Source: Homalodisca vitripennis (Eukaryota > Arthropoda > Insecta > Hemiptera > Cicadellidae). From it: 64,000 bases of DNA. The notes beneath the pieces are model-generated. The model was not told the origin of the DNA and searched no databases. It saw only the letters and a program-made list of their open reading frames with translations. The stretch is taken from the NCBI RefSeq assembly GCF_021130785.1, contig NC_060207.1:194051501-194115500 (forward strand), written 5' to 3'. A program made the position numbers and the translations under genes. Below, piece by piece: positions 12,030 through 22,960 of the stretch (position 1 is the stretch's first letter; each line of letters opens with the position of its first letter).

Positions 12030-13120
12030 GGTATAACAAGTCATAATATTTTGAAATTTAATTTTTTTTCTTTAGACATGACTTAACTACCGTATGTATA
12101 GCCCACGAGCAAAGGTCGATGCAAATATATGTTTCAAATATAACATTTAAGCAGAATTAGAAGTGCCCAATTTAATATTTCCGTGACGCCATTCCAAAAT
12201 CAAATATAATTTTGTGCAAACATAATAATAGGAATGAGTTATATTTTCTAGTAATAGTGAATGTTCGTAGTAGAATTAATTAGTATGTGTTTGTGTTCTC
12301 CAATTAAGCTAATGAACTGGTATCCAGTCCCTTGATAATTAACCGTCTCTCTTCCGGACGTGTATATCTTCTTAGTTTATTTCCGCTAGCTGTTTGCTAT
12401 TTTATTTTCCCAGACAATATATATTTTGATTCCCAAATAAAACTGTTACATATTGTTTTATCATAAATTTACTGTGTTATATTTTATTTATTAGTATCAT
12501 ACTAGATATATAAAACAAGACATTTATTATTTTAAGTGTTAGGGAAGCTTTTTAGATGAATATTGACAAGAGCAATTTACAATTACACCTCAGTGTCTAC
12601 CTCCGACTTCGTTATATTTCCTAGAATTGTATTCCGTTTAGTGGCTAACCACTCCAAACACATTATCGTCTTCTCCGGTATTTGAATTATTTAAAACTTT
12701 TTGAAATAATAACATTGCTAATAATGTTTCCACTTGCCCGTGGCAATATGGTTAACCAAATCTTTTGAACATTTAAAAATGTTTGGCTATTTAATATACG
12801 TAACTGTATCGTAATTGTCGTTTATAATGTGCAGGCGCTTTGAAAACTTTTGCAGCGCCGCCTGGTGACGAGTTACATCAATGGGCATAGCATATAAACC
12901 TTCTCCTTGGAAAAATACATATGCATTCAAAGTTTCATAATGATTAGTTGAACAGTTTGTAAGTTTATCTATGATATACAGTATATAAAAACATCCTCTT
13001 TTATATACATAGACTACCTGAATACCCGTGCTACAGGATTATAACGTACATTTGTTTCTTCTATTTTGTCATGTGCCAATTATTACCTACTATGTATTGA
13101 ATACTGTAATAAATTAGTAC
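12030..13120. other. Intergenic AT-rich DNA
   Basis: No exon, RNA gene or repeat recognised. Confidence 0.45.
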
Positions 13121-13124
13121 GAGA

Positions 13125-13340
13125 GTGCCGATGGCCGAGTGGTCTAAGACGTTCGACTTTGAGTCTGAGTTAGTGATAGCGCAGGTTCGAATCCTGCCTG
13201 TGACCGTTGCACTTTTTATCAGTACCATCGACCTTGTACTGTATCGACTCTCCCCCTTATTCTGTTTGATAAGATCCTCGCACAGGCCAGTGGCCCATGA
13301 GGACGGGCAGAATAAGGCACAAAAGGATGTACCGTAGTTG
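13125..13340 (+). mobile_element. tRNA-derived SINE (Ser/Leu-type head)
   Basis: The head at about 13125-13206 has a textbook type II tRNA box A (tggccgagtggtctaag) and box B (ggttcgaatcctgcc). A long variable arm between them is characteristic of tRNA-Ser or tRNA-Leu. The acceptor arms (gtgccga, ctgtgac) do not pair, and the anticodon loop does not match a standard isoacceptor, so it is not a working tRNA gene. A body of about 130 bp follows (cgaccttgtactgtatcgac, cgcacaggccagtggccc), shared with 11478-11640. The 70-codon frame at 13125-13337 is this SINE, not a protein gene. Confidence 0.85.
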
Positions 13341-13359
13341 TAATTATTTATGCTGAATC

Positions 13360-13600
13360 GCGGTAGGAAGTAGGCTCTTTGTTAACTAGACGCGGTGCGT
13401 GGACATTGTTTGTTGGTTCGAGACCGGTCAATCAGCTGATCTTGTCATCTACGGTGATACGTTCGGACCCGGCTCGCTGGAGAGAGAGGGGGATCAGTTC
13501 AGTCTTGAAGCCACAACGAGAAGGTGCAGACGTCGAGTAGAGAAGCAGTGTTCTTCCTCTAATCCTATAGTTTTTGGGATCTAGAGTAATTCTTTTATCG
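13360..13600. other. CpG-richer island, unassigned
   Basis: A short GC- and CpG-richer block (acgcggtgcgtgg, acggtgatacgttcggaccc, gacgtcgag) sits in AT-rich DNA just after the SINE. It could be a 5' UTR or promoter, or a solo LTR fragment. I see no TATA box plus start, matching second copy or splice site that would decide. Confidence 0.3.
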
Positions 13601-16335
13601 CGTGTAAATTTAATTCAAGTATTTAATTTCTCTTCAGTGCGTATTAAATCCCTATCAGCCTCCGTAATCTTCAAAGTAGTAAGTCCCGTACCAGCGTTTA
13701 GTTAATATCTTTTATTTTTATACTGTTGTAATTAAACTTCTAAAGTTTCCCATCTTACAGAGTCTGAGAATTTAATTCAATTTTTTGGAAGTAGGGTATT
13801 GTGAATTAAATTTTGGTCGTAAAGTTAATATCAAGTTTGGTGTTATATTGATTTTTTGAGTATTTTGATAAGAGAACTTTTTATTTTATTTTGTTAATTT
13901 AAACCATTTTTGGAGAAGTATACATTTTTAGTTTCATTTTAATTTTAATTCATTTTTGATCAGACTCTTAATTAGATTTGTTCGATTGTGTGAAGTTTTG
14001 AAGAAAATCGAATCTAAAGTTTGTAAACTTTGTCAAATTTTGAGTGAACTTTAATCTCGGAATAAAACAAGTATTTCCGAAAAGTTGTTTTGATTTAAGA
14101 AGTATTAGCTCCATTTAAATTTAATATATGTGCTGTAATAACGGTACAAGGAGATCGGCTTCTCCTTTTTATAAAAAAGAGTCAGCTTTTAAAACTTCTA
14201 AGTTTATCGTCCTAAAACTTCCCTGCACACAAAATTGTGCACTACTCGCGTTGCAGTATCATCAGACTATCAGGAGAGCTTACTGAAGAGCAGAGTACAT
14301 ATAGCTGGCCGCGGAAGAAACACGGACTCCCTAAATCCACCCTAGCTATTTGTAACAACTAATTCTTATCTTCATTCACTGTCATAGAAACACAGAGCTG
14401 GACCGCTAACTACCGTCTTTAATTGAAACTGGCAATCTAAATAAATCATGGGCATTAAGGGTATTAAGACTGTTTTATCGTTCCACAGCCAGTGAATATG
14501 GTAGCCTCAATGATATTTCGGTGCAAAGTTTTAACTTGCAGTCTTTTGACATTGTACAGTTTATAGAGGGGTTGAGGTTCCATCATATCAACATTATTAA
14601 AATATCCAGCTTTCAAACTGAATTGCGAGGTGAAATTCCTGGCGGGTAGTATAGAAACTTAGTTTAAAAATGAATAGCGTCTTCTGGTTCTAGATCTGAA
14701 TCAAGAGATTGGTACTTCACAACCTCAGTGGGTTGCTGTTCCAATAAAAGAATGTAAATTGCAGGGTTATTGTAGGACTAATGAGCGATCATCCCCTGAG
14801 CCAGTAGGTGTCTTCACAACCCAAATTGTGTACGTCTGGGTAAATTTTTTCTGTCTCTAAAGCTCTGGTCTAAACCTTGAATCACTTTACAAAGACTTAT
14901 TTTTACAGTGGCATCCTTCAAAACTTCTTTCCATCTTCTATATCTCGTAAAAGTAAGTGTGACAATTTAACAACTATTAGAACACTACTAAGGTGTACTC
15001 TTATGTTTACGCGCAAAGAAAGAAAACTATAACTATGCGTCCAGATAGGATGACTTAATAGGCGTGGCTTTAACTTCCATCAGTGGAAGTTGCCTGCGGT
15101 GTTTGACTAAAATAACGAGCCAGCAACAGTTATCCTCTCAATAATTGACTTGTAATAACTTATGTCTTGTAGAGTCCTCTTCGAACCTAGTTCAAAGTCA
15201 TAGTACATTTGTTTCAGACAATCTTACAGCATACATTCTGGAAGAACATGGTCTGAGTTAGGTTTTTTCGAAATGTTCCACGTTGGTTAATAATATGTTT
15301 ACTTGTTATTTAATTAATTAACTTGTAAGTAATTATCTAACTTTTGTACTTGTTATGAATAAACGCAATCACGTATTTCCATTAATATTATTTTGAATAT
15401 TTAACGAATAACAAATTATGTACTCTCCAAATTACTCTTTACCTACGTTACAATTTGATCAATTAACATATTACCGATCAATGTACCGCATTTACAATAC
15501 GGCTTTGCTGTTTATCTTATCATAAGTTGAGACAGATGCCACAAACTATTTAAATAAGGTGTCAAATATGTGTCAGAACCCTCACATGTTATCACGAGCT
15601 GGGCGCTGTATACGTAGTTATAAATCTTCTTTGTGTTATATATGAAAGCCACTTTAGGGTTAAAATTTTGACTGATTTATTGTCATCTCAGGCTTTAGTG
15701 TATGAAAGTTAGTTGTAAGCACCAAAAAATGCAAGTAGCAAATCAATATTTCGTCTGTTTTGGAGTATAATCAAAACTAGGTTCGTTTTTAGAAGGAGTT
15801 TTTTTATTTTATAAGAACTTCGTAATGTAATAAACTCCAATTTGAAGAGTTTAAAAATAATATTTATAACTGAGAAACGATAAAACGTTTAAGTTTATTG
15901 CTTACACCAAAATCTATTTTACTCAAAACATTTATAAAATTAAAAATAATAACTTTTTTATAAAAATAACTCAATCTACTCAGATTGTCTTTCAGCAAAT
16001 TCTTCCCTCAAGTAACATTTTTATCTAGAACAATTCTTCACGAAGAATCTCGTGAAATATAGATTCATTATCTCTTTATTGTACACCGGGGAAGCGTTCA
16101 TCCTTCTATGGTGTATGGTTGGACGACCACATGTTAAACAATTTCAGTAACTTCTCACAGTGGTTTTAATTTTGCTAAAAGCTCTTTATATAGTTTTTTA
16201 TGTTAGCTGCTGTCATCCGTGTCATTCTTGCATTCAATTATATCACGCATATTTATATTCAAACTTCTATTCTAAAATTGGCCAATTTAATACTGTTATA
16301 AACTTTGAAATTAGTATATTCTACGTTTAACTCTT
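13601..16335. other. Intergenic AT-rich DNA
   Basis: Long stretch with no supported gene. Around 14270-14900 composition is a little more even, but all frames are short and I recognise no domain. Confidence 0.4.
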
Positions 16336-16337
16336 AA

Positions 16338-16339
<2 letters not shown>

Positions 16340-16395
<56 letters not shown>
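16340..16395. repeat. (TA)n microsatellite
   Basis: An uninterrupted TA dinucleotide run of about 25 or more units. Confidence 0.95.
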
Positions 16396-16396
<1 letters not shown>

Positions 16397-18185
16397 TGAA
16401 GAGTTCAAATGTATCCCTGAAACAAGCGCAAGAGACACAAGAATGGCCTCATCATGCTTCTTATTCCTCGCCACCGAAAAAACTTAGAAAAACTTAGAAA
16501 AACCTTAACTTAGAAAAAATCGTTTCTCGTTATTGCTTGCCGAGCATGGAATTCCCTTCCTAACAATATTAAGTTAGTTGCTATTCGAACCGGTTTGCAG
16601 CCTTAGAAAATAGGTCAGCAGTGAGTAAGGTGGGAGGTCATGGATGACGGAGTGCTAATAAATGAGTTAAACATATTAAATTATTTTAAAGAGACCGTTA
16701 TTGCATATTTGTTTTTATCAAATGCAGTAGTTTTACGTGACTTAAGAAATATTATTTTATTAGGGTTAATTGTAAGACAGGACCTTATGGTCCAAAATTC
16801 GTGCTTTATAAAAATAAAGCCATTTGTCATTCATTGTTCAAAGGCTGTAAATTTCAGTTTATTTATAGCATGGCAGAGTTATTTATTCAGAGAAACTGGT
16901 GAAAAATTAAACTATACCAAGATATACCAATATTCATTAATCAACTACTCTAAAGTTGTGTAGTCAACATCGTTGTTCACATCAAAACGGTTCGTGACAA
17001 GGATGCCCAATCCAGCCACGCATGAATCACGTCTGCTATAAGAATAATAATATGTGGTTTCATGTACTGATGCTACGGCCTTATTAATGACGGATGCCGC
17101 GCCACCAATAACATGTGACAAGGGTGGTGTTGGACAGACGGGGGTTAACTTCCCTCGCTACTCCCACATCCGTCAATAAGCAAAAGTGATTTCCTCACTG
17201 TTATCAGGAAAAGTCCGATAATATTCGTAAATATATAAATTTAACTCCTTATACTCATATCATCGTAATTCAATCCGCTCTTATATATCTGATTCTTACT
17301 TAATGGTGAAAAACTTTAGATGAGAACAAACATCATTTGTATTTGCTTGCCAATCGACTCGTTCGGTTCTTCTTTTGCTGATTATTACTTAATGGATAAT
17401 CGTTCGGTTAAAAAATCATTTGAACAATCGGATAAGCGAATAAGTAGTTTATTCGATTTAAAGGTGAAGTAATACAACGTTTTAGCCGATTTATTAATCA
17501 TAATAAACTAGATATAAAACTATATTTGATTCTACAATTCACATACAGTGTGCAAAAAATGTATGATGTGAACGAAACCGAGGTTAAAAAATACCAAAAA
17601 TAATATTAAGTACAATACAAGTATAACTGACTATTCAGACTGTAATATTCTCTTACCAAGGTATCCTTGTCATTCCTAATATCCAAGCAACGGGAAAACG
17701 TGAAATTCGACCTTGTCTTCACTTCGTAAGGGACTGCTACAAATTGAATACCAAGAAATCAATTTCCTGCTCGAGATTAATTTCCTTTCAATAAACCGTT
17801 TCACGTTGATCTGTCCACTTGCACTTGCTCTGGCATGACAGAAACTTCTTCAGGTACTCTTGTCCATTAAAGTTTCATCACGAGCGTAATTAGTTCTAAA
17901 TTTAATGGTAGAACAAAGTGAGTAAAGGCAGTCAACAACTTGATAACATTGTTTGGTATGTCGAGTTATTATATTACCTTTCATTTGTAAGGCCAATCTC
18001 TAAAACGCTTTGTGCTGAAATTTGTGTACATTTCCTGGAACGATTATTTAATATATCGTGAACATGCTATTAAAAGTTTATTTAATTTGAAACGAATATA
18101 CTTTTTTTATTATAGTTACTGATAATAATTGACTTTCCTTCGAATTTTTTAGAAAATATCACCTACTTATCTACCGGACAATATG
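16396..18185. other. Intergenic AT-rich DNA
   Basis: The 107-codon frame at 16640-16963 is AT-driven, without a domain, signal or splice context, and I do not support it. Nothing else recognised. Confidence 0.4.
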
Positions 18186-18188
18186 TTG

Positions 18189-18423
18189 CCAATGGCGCAG
18201 TGCAGTGGGTACAGCGGTTATCGTAAGATAATCAAACCAAGCAACGTCGAGCGTGGCTGCTGCTTGGATGGGTGACCGCTGAACGTTCCTATCCTTGCAA
18301 GCAGCCCGCCTGCCCGGGCACTGGTTGAGATTCGGGAGTCACCTTTAGACCGTTGGTCACCAGGTTAAGTGTTACAGGGGGCTTCTTAGCCGTAACTTCG
18401 CCTGGTAATCTTTAACTTTAAAT
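18189..18423 (+). mobile_element. 5S rRNA-derived SINE, better-preserved copy
   Basis: Starts ccaatggcgcagtgcagtgg. At 18239-18282 lies aagcaacgtcgagcgtggct followed by gctgcttggatgggtgaccg. This is the 5S rRNA internal control region, with box A (aagcaacgtcg) and box C (ggatgggtgacc) almost intact. A unique body follows (ccttgcaagcagcccgcctg, ggtcaccaggttaag), then the tail gtaacttcgcctggtaat. The 5' part of the 5S gene has been replaced or has decayed. The element class resembles SINE3, defined by a 5S rRNA head and type 1 pol III promoter. Movement would depend on a partner LINE sharing the tail, and no such tail is seen in the LINE at 29945-33960. Confidence 0.85.
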
Positions 18424-19300
18424 ATTTTTTGGTCGGTCAGCGTTTAGCCTACTTTTGATTTATTACACTGGCAAGAACAATTTCAAGTTCTTGTTGCATT
18501 AATGCAAGTTAATAATAATAGAAAAAACGAAAGTATATTTTCAAAAATATCAGTATGTATTTATTTAATAAAAATATCCATGTAAGCAAAGAATGAAAGT
18601 TTCGGTTTATCATATCGATATGTTATAAAAAACTTGCCTTTACTACAACTTTTCGATAATCAATTATTATGACTTATAAACTTAGTACCAAAAATACATA
18701 CTTACAGTACAATACGTGTGAAACACTTTTTTAATTGTAGCTTTAATAAGCTGCTGTTTAAATATTTCTTCCTTCATATACATAAAATGTTTAGCTTGTT
18801 ATCATTAACACACATCAAAACATCTTGAGTAGTTTGGATGGCAACCCTTTTAAATTTTACCTAGAACCTTTTTATAGAATAAAATAATGGTTACCTCTTA
18901 CTACCATGGGAATATTATATTGGAGACATTTTACATTATTAAATTTAATATTGAAAGTTCAATTTATATACTTATTGTGGTTTACGTGTAAAACCAAAAT
19001 TGATACTCCATTGTATTCACTGATTCACATATGGTACAGCTTGAAATTCAGCTATAAACTTCGTGTAGTTTGTTGTTATGTAAGCTCATTTCGTTATTAT
19101 AAAGCTGTTCTAATTACTGCTTTTAAATTAAGGTAGAATCATTTATGTTTAGTACTAAATTCGCTATAATAGTATTTCATTTTTAATATTTACTGATAAA
19201 ATTAAAATGCTATATGATACCTTAGTTCACTGTATTCATTTATAGGGTTGGTTTCATTCATACAGGAACTATATTGCCTCCATAACTTATACGAAACGTG
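18424..19300. other. Intergenic AT-rich DNA
   Basis: The 76-codon frame at 18906-19136 has no coding features; nothing else recognised. Confidence 0.4.
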
Positions 19301-19307
19301 TATCGTG

Positions 19308-19709
19308 CACGATACAGGTGTGTATCACCCTAGGACATGTCTTTGTGTCAGTAGCATTCCTAAGGATATCTCCCGAGCAATACTGTGTGAGACAATTCAA
19401 TATATTACGTGACAAGATTGTCTCAATCTGCCTAACAATCTGCAAACAGAGACAGATCATTTTGATCTCTATCGGTGTAATCAAAAGTTTCACCCCCTCA
19501 TTAATATCCTGCACGATACAGGTGTGTATCACCCTAGGATATGTCTTTGTGTCAGTAGCATTCCTAAGGATATCTCCCGAGCAATACTGTGTAAGCCTAT
19601 TCAATATATTACGTGACAAGATTGTCTCAATCTGCCTAACAATCTGTAAACAGAGACAGATCATTTTGATCTCTATCGGTGTGATCAAAAGTTTCACCCC
19701 CTCATTAAT
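19308..19709. repeat. 204-bp tandem duplication, two copies
   Basis: The block starting cacgatacaggtgtgtatca occurs at 19308 and again at 19512. Both copies run to ttcaccccctcattaat with only a few differences (for example gtgagacaattc against gtaagcctattc). The period of 204 is divisible by three. As a result each strand carries an open frame that repeats the same 68-residue peptide (plus 19318-19770, minus 19287-19715). Two opposite open frames cannot both be genes, and no family is recognised, so I annotate only the repeat. Confidence 0.9.
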
Positions 19710-19719
19710 TTTCAAACTA

Positions 19720-22230
19720 CAGCATATTGTAATGTTTGCGATAAGTTGGGCCTACTTTTGGACGTATTGAGACATTTTAGGGGTGTATCTGAAAGGAAAG
19801 GACTTCAAGTTCAATCTTAAGTCAATTTACACATTGCAATAACTCATTAGAAAACGTAAATCAAGAATTTTTTAGAACCCAAAGTTAATTATTTCTCGTT
19901 TCCTAGACGTTGAGGAACGAAATTATCTGAGATAAATTAAAAGAACCCTATCTAAAATACTAGGAAAAGGGTTAAATGTTAATTAAAAACGCAAACACTG
20001 AGAGGCAGCTAAAAAACATAATTACGTATCGTGGATCCTGGAAATCAGAAATCTGGAAAAATTCATTCAGTTCTGAGAATGAGCTGGGAGTTGTAAATAA
20101 CTTCAATTCCGGAATAGAAATATGTTTAGAAAATTGCAATTTTAGCACGTGCGAACTGGTAAAATCAATAAAATGATAGATCATGACTAATTTACAGAAC
20201 ATTCTGAGATATAAAGCTAAATGAACATTAAATTTTTTTTATTTAAATCAATTTGTAAATAAACTAAACATTTTAAAATATAATACATAATTATATTTTG
20301 GCTCCAATTTTTAAAATGTAAGAGTTAAATAAAACTCCCAAGTACAATAATGTTTATTTCAAAAGGACATATTATTTTATATACAGTTTACTGTACATTG
20401 CTGTTTCAGAATTATTTTGAAACTAAGCATGTTTTGTATTGTTTAAGGTAGGCATTTTGTAATTTGGAAAACGCGACAAAAAGTGCTCCTGCGATATTTT
20501 TACTTAAAGAATAGCTCAATATTAGGCTTGAGAAAGGTTTGGTGTTGTTCCTTATTACTTAGGCTAACACATTAATTAATTAGAGCTCTATTTCAAAACT
20601 TTTTGTTTCCTCTGAATATTGTTAAAGGTTACTTTTATTTGAAACGATTTTCAGGGGAAATAGGCGATTAAATTGGTGCACACAACCAATGTTTACATTA
20701 AGAATATCCAACAAAAACTCCTCTTAATTAAGTTCTTTTAGAATTTCTTTTACAAAGTTGGACATAATTTTATTAGATTCTGTGGGGCCAATTTAGAGGG
20801 AAATGAGAAATAAAACGAGTTAAAGTTAGTGTGGCAGCTACGCGTACCATTTGGATGGTCAGCCTAACCCTGTACATCTATTGTTGTAGTTTAGAAATTT
20901 GTTTGCTGATTTCTATGAATATCTGCCAACTGTGGTTAATATCCATGTTCAGAGCAGTTTCATAAAAAATTGTTTTAGTTCTCGGGCTCTGCTTCTTTCG
21001 TTTTTATTACCTCCAGTAACAAACATGTTATTTGTATAACGTCTACTCCGATTCAAATTAACGATCCTTTAAGGATTGTAGACGTAATCATGTTAATGAT
21101 GGATTACATGTTTGATGAGACAAACACAATGCGATATGTATACATATTTCTAATTAACAAAAAATGGGTTTCCTAACAAATTAAATCTCCTTATATTGGT
21201 ATATAATCAACAGTGTCATCATACTAAATCAAAATATCATAACAGTTGTTAATACATTCGAAAATTAAATGATAACTAAGACAAAGAAGAAGCGGTTCGA
21301 ACATTTTATATCCCCAAGGCCTCTGTGTAACGCGTTAAAAAGTTTGAAACATTTGATTGAAATTATTTTTATGTGCGAGCCCGGGCAGAGTTTCCATCGA
21401 GTTGGCAAAACTGAGCGATCCCTCGAGCTACGTTTCTCAAAACTCAGTTTTATTAGACTTTTTTATTTTGCATTCTGATGAATGCAAACTTAAATTTATT
21501 ACAAGACTATACAATGTGTTCATGAATAAAGAAAGATTCCGAAGTTACCTCATCCAAAAATAAAATCACAGATGGTTAACCAAAAATTAATTACTTAAAT
21601 TTTTTTATCTGATAAATATCAACAGTTTTCTTAACCTTTACGTAGAGATTGCATCACATATTTTAATATTTTAAGTAAAGCCCCATACAAACTATATCCA
21701 GAGTCTATCCGTCCTATTTCTAAAATTTCCAGGAAACCGGAGGTTTGACATGCAAACATATTTCTATAAACATTTTTTAAAGATTGCTCAGTGGTATTTT
21801 TTTCTGAAAAGGACATAATTTACAATACTCTATTTAAAAATATACAAAGTATTGAACTTACTTTAGGCGTAGGCGTATATTAACTGCACCTATCGTCAAA
21901 GTACATCGCCTCTTTTTTTATATTTCCACCCATTGATGATTATTCCAGAAACCGTTAGTGGAACCACGATGCCTAGTGGGCAGGTAAGCTCTTGATAATG
22001 CTCGATAATATTCATATCACCCACACATTCTCCTCCCACAACCCTCCATCACGTCTGCTTTCAGTAGTCGTCACTAAACGAGGAAAACGAAGAATATAAA
22101 TAATAATATGAACATAACTAACATGTATTTTCTCCGATTCTATTTATAATGCCTGGAAATAATCAAATAACATTTTAGGCTTATTAGTTACCGTTACCTT
22201 CATGCCCAGAAGGTCTGCCCAAACATGAAT
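19720..22230. other. Intergenic AT-rich DNA
   Basis: Overlapping frames on both strands at 19972-20202 and short frames at 21269-21563 show no recognisable domain. No RNA gene or clear mobile element seen. Confidence 0.4.
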
Positions 22231-22239
22231 TTTCCGATT

Positions 22240-22960
22240 GTGGGCAGTATTTTCATATCCAACATTTGACCCATCCTGTCACGGAAGTCAAAGACATCAT
22301 AGATGATCCCAGACAAATTATCCTTTCAGAGGATGTGCTAAGGGCTATCAGGGTGACATAGCCTAATGTCGCAACGCTCAAAAAAAGAATCTTCGACACT
22401 TGATAGAAATTCAAACTCCTCGCTCTTATCAATGTGGGTGCGAATATCCCAAATCCCCGTTGCATATTTTGGCTAAGATCCCAGGGAAACCTTCCGAATG
22501 GCTGTTGAAACTGGTTTTAGGCTGTATGGTCAACAAAAGGATTTTCAGACTGCCATTTCTACAATTAGATTGGTGGCCTGGATGGTGATCCCTTCGAAAC
22601 GGGTCAGTGTGGGAAACATATGATCATGCTGGCCATGCTAAATATATTCAATTCCGCCAAGGGATGACGTCATACTTGTCACCTTGAGAAAACCACTACC
22701 GCTTTCCTGCCTATCTTATTGACAGCTTCACAGCAACCTCATGGATCGAAGACTGGTGCATGTGACAACCTTGGGTCTTACCAGAAGGGGATAAAGAGCA
22801 AGCTTCGGCAAGAGCAGCTCAGCGAGAGTAGCAGGATTTTTGTGTTTTTTAATGGCGTTCGGAAAATTATCCCTAATCAGCAGTCTTTGACAGTATTACT
22901 TTTATTCGTGCAAAGCTAGAAACAGAAGATATGTAATGCGGCGTCGTTCTTGCCCAGCCA
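22240..22960 (+). pseudogene. Unidentified broken coding remnant
   Basis: Composition becomes more even here, and protein-like segments appear in successive plus-strand frames. A first segment from about 22253 reads HPVTEVKDIIDDPRQIILSE and continues through a stop to PNVATLKKRIFD. A second lies at about 22400-22590 (IEIQTPRSYQCGCEYPKSPL near its start, LDWWPGW at its end). A third, near 22680-22760, reads ENHYRFPAYLIDSFTATSWI. Further text up to about 22930 includes FIRAKLETED. Stops and frame changes break them into at least four pieces. I do not recognise the family. It could be an old mobile-element protein, an integrated viral fragment or a dead host gene. Confidence 0.4.

Noticed and set aside
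13125..13206. Possible functional tRNA-Ser or tRNA-Leu gene
   Set aside because: Boxes A and B are good, but the acceptor stem does not pair, the anticodon loop is abnormal, and a SINE body shared with another copy follows.
16640..16963. 107-codon plus-strand frame
   Set aside because: AT-driven composition, no domain, no splice or promoter context.
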